Below, piece after piece: positions 49,859 to 64,000 of a DNA stretch of 64,000 nucleotides. The stretch's first letter is position 1. Each line of letters starts with the position of its first letter. The notes beneath the pieces are model-generated. The model had not been told where the DNA came from. It made no database searches and worked only from the letters and a program-made list of their open reading frames with translations. A program made the position numbers and the translations under genes. The stretch is from Sipunculus nudus (taxonomy: Eukaryota > Annelida > Sipuncula > Golfingiida > Sipunculidae). The DNA lies in contig CM049315.1 of assembly GCA_026874595.1 (NCBI GenBank), forward strand, positions 75,156,401 to 75,220,400, in the 5' to 3' direction.

Positions 49859-50140
49859 ATGAGCGAAGATAAAATTCGCTATTTGAACGAGAGACAGTAT
49901 ACAGCTGATCTCGAGGTTCCCGTGTCGTTAGTGGAGGATGTAGATAAACGCCGAGGGTGGTGCAGCAATATGGGACTGCGTTGCACGAATGAATTTTGTG
50001 AGAGGAACGCCGCACCAAGTTACACCACCACGTCGCCTGCTAACAAATTTTGCGAAGTGAACCACGCCGGAGTCTTAGCTATGAGAGCGATCGGTAAAGG
50101 AAGAGCGGCCGCAGCACGATTTAGCGCGTATATGACTGGT
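49859..50140 (+). pseudogene. Mutator-like DNA transposase, N-terminal fragment
   Basis: An open frame from ATG 49859 reads MSEDKIRYLNERQYTADLEV, ... CSNMGLRCTNEFCERN and GVLAMRAIGKGRAAAARFSAYM. This Cys block plus a 'R.IG.Gr.a...f...M' helix is familiar from the N-terminus of Mutator-like transposases in invertebrate genomes. The catalytic DDE part is absent. Similarity stops at about 50134, just before a short GA run. The frame is uninterrupted for over 90 codons. Confidence 0.5.
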
Positions 50141-50185
50141 GTACATAAATCTAATGAGAGAGAGAGAGATATGTGTTGCTGCTAG

Positions 50186-52329
50186 CTATGTAGTGTCTCA
50201 TATATAATTGTGAGAGGGAGAGACAAGCTGTTAATTGGATTAGGGTATATGGTGGTCTGAATGAGAGCGCAGAGTAAACAGAATGATCGTTCTTATCAGT
50301 CACTTCACACCTGAAGCGTGCCCCGGCGCGGTAGCCCATGGCCTGATTACCGATGACGACCCCTCGGACCAGTAAGCTCCGCCTACTTTAGTTTGACAGT
50401 TCTCCAGTTGTCATGATGCCTAATAAAATCCTTTTTTTTTAACATTGATAAACCATTAAATTTTATAATTTATATATTGAAACCGATTCTCATCGGAACA
50501 TTTAGTGAAAAAACTACAACTGTCACTTGCGCTTATATCCCTGTTTTCCACACAAAACGAAATTTCTCTACCCAAACAGTTTTTGACCGTTTTCTCAAAA
50601 CAGTATTTCAGGAGACTGTACGGTCTTTAGAGCGATATTTCTCAAAAACCATCGAATATAGAGTCTTCAAATTTTGCATATAGGTAAATCAACAAGTATT
50701 CTGAATTGCGTTTTTTTCTTTTTCCTATATCGATTTTAGTGTAGTAGAAATACATTATTTAAACGAAATAAGTATTGTTAACATCACACATTTTTTTAAA
50801 TTTAAAATTCATTATGAAAATAAGACAATAAATATATGAAAGAATGCATTTTTTTCACGTGCCTTAATGAAAAACTGCAGCCTACTGTAAAACTTAGCAT
50901 TTTAAAGGGGTTGGAATATGAACAATAGCAACATTGAAACGTCGTCTGAAAGAATATGTTTTCTCCACTTTAGAATCGTATTAATTATATTTAAATTCAA
51001 TTTTATAATCATATGTGTATTATTTTGTTTCTCTATATTGTGAAATGTGTAATTTTAGTTTTCTTATTACAGAGTTTCTGCACCATATAACCTAATATAT
51101 TTAATGTTAATACTGAGAGGACATATACTCTATATGAGTCATTCCTCTTTATCACAGGTATACTGAGGTACAAATATACATAAATGATTTCATGTATAAT
51201 GTATATATTCTTGTGGCAAAAAAAGGTATTGAATTAAAAATTATTATGCCTGTGTATTCGCAAGACATGCAGTAAACACTTTTATTATACAAGGTATAAT
51301 TACATAGGGTGGTGAAAGTGTCACACAAATAAAAAACGTCTGTAGATAAAGATTTTTTATTGACTGTGAACATTCGAAACAAAAATCACACAGCTGTATG
51401 ACATTTAAAATTGTCTTGCCTTGTCGTATGCGTCAGCAATGCAATTATTAATTGATATTTATTATTATATATTTTACGTGTGCTACGTGTTTGGTTTCAC
51501 GTCTGCATGTGTCAACCTTCAATATATAGGTTATATATAACCGCATGGTCAGCGTTCATTGATTTTCTAAATAGATCACGTACACATTATTTGAATATGT
51601 ATAACAACAGTTTAAATAAACTTCATGTAGGTTCATTACAGCTTATACTCGGACTGTGAAAAGTGTGCGGACTTTTGCATCACCCTCATCATACAAAGAG
51701 CTCGCAAGAGTTCATCCATTTCCGTTCTTAACACTCTAGGAATTTGGCATATATACGGTATTTCCCTGAACAGACAGAAAACAATGGTTTAACCTGAAAT
51801 ACTAATTGTGTGTCATTAATATGTTTTCTTGGTCTTTTTCAGTAACACCTACTGACACATCGTTAGGAAATGGTTGCACCGAATTAATTGATAAGCATTT
51901 CATAAGTGCTCATTTGCGTTTTAGTGTTTTTTGCTGGTTTATAATGTTTATTCAGAGTTCCTTCATACAAATAGGAAAATTCTAGCCGACACAAATAATT
52001 TAGGATCAGTCCTACAACATAAGATAAATTTGGTTAAATCACTGCATGGTTTATTCAAAACAAAATTTACATATTTTTTTGGAACATCAGCGTTTTCAAA
52101 GAAAGTATTTCTTTTGATTATGCATATATGGCAGTTTGGTTCGGTATATAATTTTATCATACATAATTATAATTATAATTCGGTATACATTTATTATGTG
52201 TAAAATATCATTTATTCTTCGAATATTTATAGATACATGAAACTGGAATTTGCGAGCTGACACATGACCTTCCAATCCTTTAGTAATGGTCTATAAGTGT
52301 GTTTCACGTATAGACCCATGACAACTTGA
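50186..52329. other. Non-coding, no gene seen
   Basis: Short GA-rich patch at 50155-50225, otherwise AT-rich with scattered short frames. Nothing recognisable. Confidence 0.5.
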
Positions 52330-53516
52330 AGTGGCGGATCTAGAACAAACTGTTAGGGGGCGGCGGCTCAGATTCAAGATTGCATGTTGGTCGAGGGCGT
52401 GTAGCGCCCGAGGGGGGAGGGTGTGGGAGGTTGTTTCCCCTTCATACGGTGAGGAAATTTTTTGAAGATATGATGATTGAGAAATCAAATTTCAGCATTT
52501 TCGGGCACATAAACCAGACATTTTTTGTTTCTGATAAATTGGATACAAAGCAAAAGTTTAAGAATATAGGACTAAATCACTTCTGTATGTCATATTGAGG
52601 GTGTGGGAGGGGTTGTCCACCTCACATGCACGGTGAGGAAATTCTTTGAAGATATAATGATTAAGAAATTAAATTTGAGCATTTTGGCGCACTTAAACTG
52701 GACATTTTTGTTTCTGATAAATTGGATACGATGCAGATGTTTTAGAATATAGGACTAAATCACTTCTGTATGTCATATTGAGGGTGTGGGAGGGGTTGTC
52801 CACCTCACATGCACGGTGAGGAAATTCTTTGAAGATATAATGATTAAGAAATTAAATTTGAGCATTTTGGCGCACTTAAACTGGACATTTTTGTTTCTGA
52901 TAAATTGGATACGATGCAGATGTTTTAGAATATAGGACTAAATCACTTCTGTTTGTCTTATTGAGACACGGTCAGAAAATATTTTTTTAGATATGATGAT
53001 TAAGAAATAAAATTTGAGCATTTTCGGGCACTTTAACCAGACATTTTTGTTTCTGATAAATTTGATACAAAGCAGAAGTTTAGAATATTGGCATAAATCA
53101 CTTCTGTATGTCTGAAAGATTCTAAAGGATAACAGTTTGTCACCTTGTAATACCTAGTGACTTGCTGGTATATGAATGGTCCTAACACTGGTGTAGGCCT
53201 ACTGGACTTTATCTTCCAGTGATGCCAGTACAAGGACTACCTTTAAGTGGACACAGTAGTAGAGACAAGACTTTATTCCTTAGCATTTACTCATGTGACA
53301 AGTTAAAATTTCTGGTACTGTTTTTTCCTTGTGTGTTAAATGCAGTGCTGATTATTTTGAATTCTTGATGTTATATTTCACTGTCAAGAAGTTAACAAGG
53401 ACAAGGTAAAAAAAAGTACCTTATCCCAGAAAACGTTGATACAATTTGCAATTTTCATGAGCCCCCCAAAAAATCGCCCCTTGTGCCCCCCCCCCCCCTC
53501 CCTTGAATCCGCCACT
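52330..53516. mobile_element. DNA element with AGTGGCGGAT inverted ends and an internal tandem array
   Basis: The left end AGTGGCGGATCTAG and the right end GAATCCGCCACT form a 10-bp inverted repeat. Between them lie a 183-bp tandem array (52417-53113) and a C-rich stretch before the right end. A related left end occurs alone at 14629. The superfamily cannot be assigned from the ends. Confidence 0.5.
52417..53113. repeat. Tandem array, unit ~183 bp, about four copies
   Basis: Units start at 52417, 52597, 52780 and about 52963, each with GGACTAAATCACTTCTGT and TTTGTTTCTGATAAATT blocks. Copies two and three are almost identical, so the last duplication was recent. The outer copies have diverged. 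Confidence 0.9.
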
Positions 53517-54434
53517 GAATTGCAACAGTAATTTTACATCTGTTTTCTTAATCTAGAGCAATTTAGAAAGAGCATTTAAATGTTTACCATTGTTACTGAG
53601 TTGAACATACTGAAATTTTGATTTGATGACATATTTTATATTTAATTTAACAAATACTAAAATACGTGCTAATTCGTATAGTTTTGTATACATGTTATAT
53701 CAGTTAAGACTTACGCTTAACAACTTCCTGTCACATGTTTATTGTACAGATCCGCGCAATTTTAATATCCAAAGGCCAATGCCGTATCTTCAGGTTTTAA
53801 TTTTTCATTAGAATCTTATTAATTAAACAAATGTAACTTGATTGTGTTTTTATATTATTTTTAACCTTGCCTTCACTGCTTTAACCTTTGCAGACTGAAA
53901 AATTTGACGTGTTTTGTCCGTTAAAAGTGTATGTAAAACATAATTGTTTGTTTTAAATGTTTCAACTTAAGAATATAAAAAAACAGTAATGCATAAATTA
54001 ATAACTGCAGACACTTTTTAAAGATAGAACTTTCATGCATTTTTTGTATTACTCTGATTTAACTTTTATCGTTTATCCTAAATTCTTCAGCGCTTCAGAG
54101 GTTTAGCCGCTTTTAATATTTCTTTTGAAATTTGCTAATTTTATTTAATTGTGATTGTGCAAACGAGTATCAAGAATCATTATTACTATACAAACGTGCC
54201 CTGGTGAATATAGGAGATAGAGCTAGAACAAGCTCACAAGATACATTATGTATCTTGTATATATATAAAGTATACCGGTATGAATGAATGTCATTTAGTG
54301 TCGTTTGATATACACTTTCCCGTGGGAAAAATCAATATAATTATCCCAAAAATTTTATAGGTAATTTACCTGACCGTATATCTACTTGAATCATGGGAAA
54401 TCTTTCTAGTCGTTTGATTTGCTGAAATAAGATA
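53517..54434. other. Upstream region of the TRMU-like gene
   Basis: AT-rich. Includes a perfect hairpin AAGATACAT/ATGTATCTT at about 54238-54256. A promoter is expected between here and 54596, but no TATA box is clear. Confidence 0.4.
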
Positions 54435-54450
54435 CAGCGCCACCTAGTGC
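54435..54450 (-). promoter_or_regulatory. CTCF-like motif upstream of the TRMU-like gene
   Basis: CAGCGCCACCTAGTGC closely matches the reverse complement of the bilaterian CTCF core (GCGCCCCCTNGTGG), with one A in the C run. It lies about 150 bp upstream of the start codon. Binding is inferred from motif match alone. Confidence 0.35.
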
Positions 54451-54596
54451 TAAAGACCGTTCTTGTTTTCCAACACACGAGAGCTCAATGTTAGTTTCAT
54501 AACACACATGTCAAGGCATCATGTTATATAGCACGTTATGACAGTGCAGGCAGGAGAGGGCCCTGGTCAGAAACAACCCCAGCACATCGACAGATA

Positions 54597-62455
<7,859 letters not shown>

Positions 62456-63059
62456 GTAAGAGAAACTGAAGTGTGGTTCTCACTCTCACGTCACAAGGCT
62501 CTGTCAAAATATTCTATACAGTGTCTATATATAGCCTGAGGTTTGAGCATCCTTTAGACAGCTTTACACTAAATTCTGATGTAAAACTTTTTCTCTCTGA
62601 GGGTTTGTCGTTTTTACACTGTTAAATTAAAAAGGGCAAGAAAAGAGTTGCCTTTTGAAATCTCCTATTCTCACAGTTATGAACTCAGTCTAAAAAAAAA
62701 ACAAAATGGCCAAGCCCAATCAGACTTAATATCAATAAAAATTCACAATATATCTTAGGTTAAAAATGTTTGAACTAAGCAGCTCTGCAATTTATTTGGA
62801 TCTATGCCAAACATGTAGATATTCATATAGTGAAGATTTCAAGTTTTTAATTAAATGGCAGCTGATATTATCCTGACATGCTCATGATTATTAATCGGGG
62901 TTTGCAATTTTTACCCAACATCTTGGTTAAACCTAGCCTGGGTAAAATAGGTTTTACCCAGGCATTACCCAGGATTCCTTGGTTTTACTCCAAAGTCCTG
63001 TTGATCAGAGTGATGTGCTTTGCATAGCCAAACATGACTTAAAGTGTCAGTGCTAAATG

Positions 63060-63775
63060 GCTTCTTTTAGACAGAGTTGGTGTGGCCAGAGCATGTTGTA
63101 GTCGAGTCACAAGTCTCCTTGGCCAAGACCGAGTTTGAGTCATTGTTACGAAGACAAATTATTCATGGGAAAATACTGGGCTTATCCGGAATTTGAACCC
63201 ATGTCAGTGGCATACAAATCCAGCGTTCCAACCGCTTTGCTAGAAAAGCAAGTTTCACTAGCCCCCATTTTGTTACGAAGACAAATTACTCAGGGGAAAA
63301 TTCTTGGCCGATCCCAGATTTGAACCCATGTCAGTGGCACACATGTCGGGTGTTCCAACCACTTTTCCAGAAAAGCAAGCTTCCCTAGCGAGACAGTTCG
63401 GTCCGCTTTTGTGTCACCCCGTAACAGTCATGGCCTGCCGAAACCAAGGTTGAGTCACAGTCTTCTGGGACCAAGACACCACCAACCAAGTCAGAGTCCA
63501 TACAACTAGGATTTAAATGTCTGCATTATGGCATGAGGTACAGCTCATAAGGTCGTTATTGTTCAATAAGTTTCTCAAATGAAACTGCAAAATCTTTAGA
63601 GAAGAAAGAAAGCAAATGTAAACAAAAGAGGCAAAAAGGTAGGGCAGACTCAGGCCCATGTCACTGAGGCTGTAAGGGCTGAGTCAGAGTCATTGCCTCT
63701 CGAGACCAAGGCTGAGTCAGGCCAAATGCGACCTCAAGGTCAAGATCGGTCACGAGACCTCCAACACTGGGTCAG
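63060..63775. repeat. GAGTCA-rich repeat, split by the TRIM element
   Basis: GAGTTTGAGTCATT, AAGGTTGAGTCACAGTC and AAGGCTGAGTCAGGCC blocks occur either side of 63144-63426. It is older than the TRIM insertion, which duplicated GTCAT within it. In intron 3 of the TRMU-like gene. Confidence 0.4.
63144..63426 (-). mobile_element. TRIM-like LTR element, internally deleted copy
   Basis: The outer ends are TGTTACG...CGTAACA, flanked by a perfect 5-bp target duplication GTCAT (63139-63143 and 63427-63431). The full LTR is 63271-63426. Reading the minus strand, TGGGGGCT (the tRNA-Pro primer site start) follows after AAA. The sequence then jumps into the other LTR at GCTAGTG, so the rest of the interior and about 40 bases of LTR are lost. 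It is inserted in intron 3 of the TRMU-like gene, inside an older repeat rich in GAGTC motifs. Confidence 0.75.
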
Positions 63776-64000
63776 CACTACTTGGCTTGCTACAAATAAT
63801 CACAAAATGTGTGGGAATAACTTTTGCTGACCAATAAGAAAGAAACTAGCTTTTGGTCATGCTCGATAATTGCAAATTAATATGGTTACCGGTAGAAGCT
63901 TGGGCTATAAACTGGGAAAAACCCTGGGTAAAATCTGGGTAATATACTTAAACACAGGTTTTACCCACCGTGTTGGGTAAAATAGGTTTTACCTTTGTCA

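Larger units (their letters stand above)
62895..64000. mobile_element. Possible element with GGGTAAAA/TTTTACCC ends, running off the window
   Basis: The near-palindrome GGGTAAAATAGGTTTTACC occurs near 62940 and again near 63975, each within a TACCCA/TGGGTA-rich tract. They may be the two ends of one element. The right side is cut by the window edge. Confidence 0.3.

Noticed and set aside
52417-53113. CRISPR-like array
   Set aside because: The unit is 183 bp with no unique spacers. It is an ordinary tandem repeat inside a eukaryotic DNA element.

Overview
The window looks like nuclear DNA of a marine invertebrate, most likely a bivalve mollusc. This is inferred from the AT-rich base composition, sparse split coding sequence, long (TA)n/(GA)n runs and the mix of mobile elements: Penelope-like, CR1/Jockey-type LINEs, tRNA-derived SINEs, hAT, Helitron, Mutator-like and small LTR elements. 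No bacterial-style gene cluster, rRNA gene, CRISPR array or intact tRNA gene was seen. I could run no database search, so every family name rests on recognised motifs and on comparing copies within the window.

One host gene is well supported. From 54597 to the right edge, on the plus strand, lie the first three coding exons of a gene related to mitochondrial tRNA 2-thiouridylase (TRMU/MTU1, bacterial MnmA). The reading frame, splice sites and start context are intact. However, the PP-loop is SGSIDS instead of SGGVDS, and the catalytic Cys-Asn of the TPNPD-x-x-CN motif is replaced by Tyr-Thr. It therefore looks like a catalytically altered paralogue. The rest of the gene lies beyond 64000. Its introns hold a hAT element with a perfect 8-bp target duplication, a long-inverted-repeat element, a foldback array and a small LTR element.

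The other 54 kb is gene-poor and built of repeats. The most unusual is a small non-autonomous LTR element (TRIM-like), with copies at 10998-11431, 63144-63426 and a solo LTR at 18298-18453. It has TG...CA ends, a tRNA-Pro-type primer site, a polypurine tract and short target duplications. Its ~156-bp LTR carries a tRNA-like unit with perfect Pol III A and B boxes in the solo copy. This resembles plant Cassandra elements, which carry a 5S promoter in the LTR.

Layout: 1-9750 mostly unique or old repeats, with a candidate conserved island at 6.2-7.5 kb. 9.7-12.3 kb holds two copies of an 8-copy dispersed repeat plus the TRIM element. 13.4-14.2 kb is a second candidate island. 16.1-20.1 kb holds an inverted-repeat element full of triplet repeats, the solo LTR, a 126-bp Helitron and a small inverted-repeat element. 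20.9-21.9 and 25.7-26.0 kb are further candidate islands. 23-45 kb holds SINEs, the dispersed repeat, a 5'-truncated Penelope-like element with a hammerhead-ribozyme fold (39.4 kb), a probable solo LTR and a 'GGTGGTCGTC' family. 46.2-49.3 kb holds two converging dead LINEs, and 49.9-50.1 kb a Mutator-like transposase fragment. 52.3-53.5 kb holds an inverted-repeat element with a 183-bp tandem array, followed by the TRMU-like gene.
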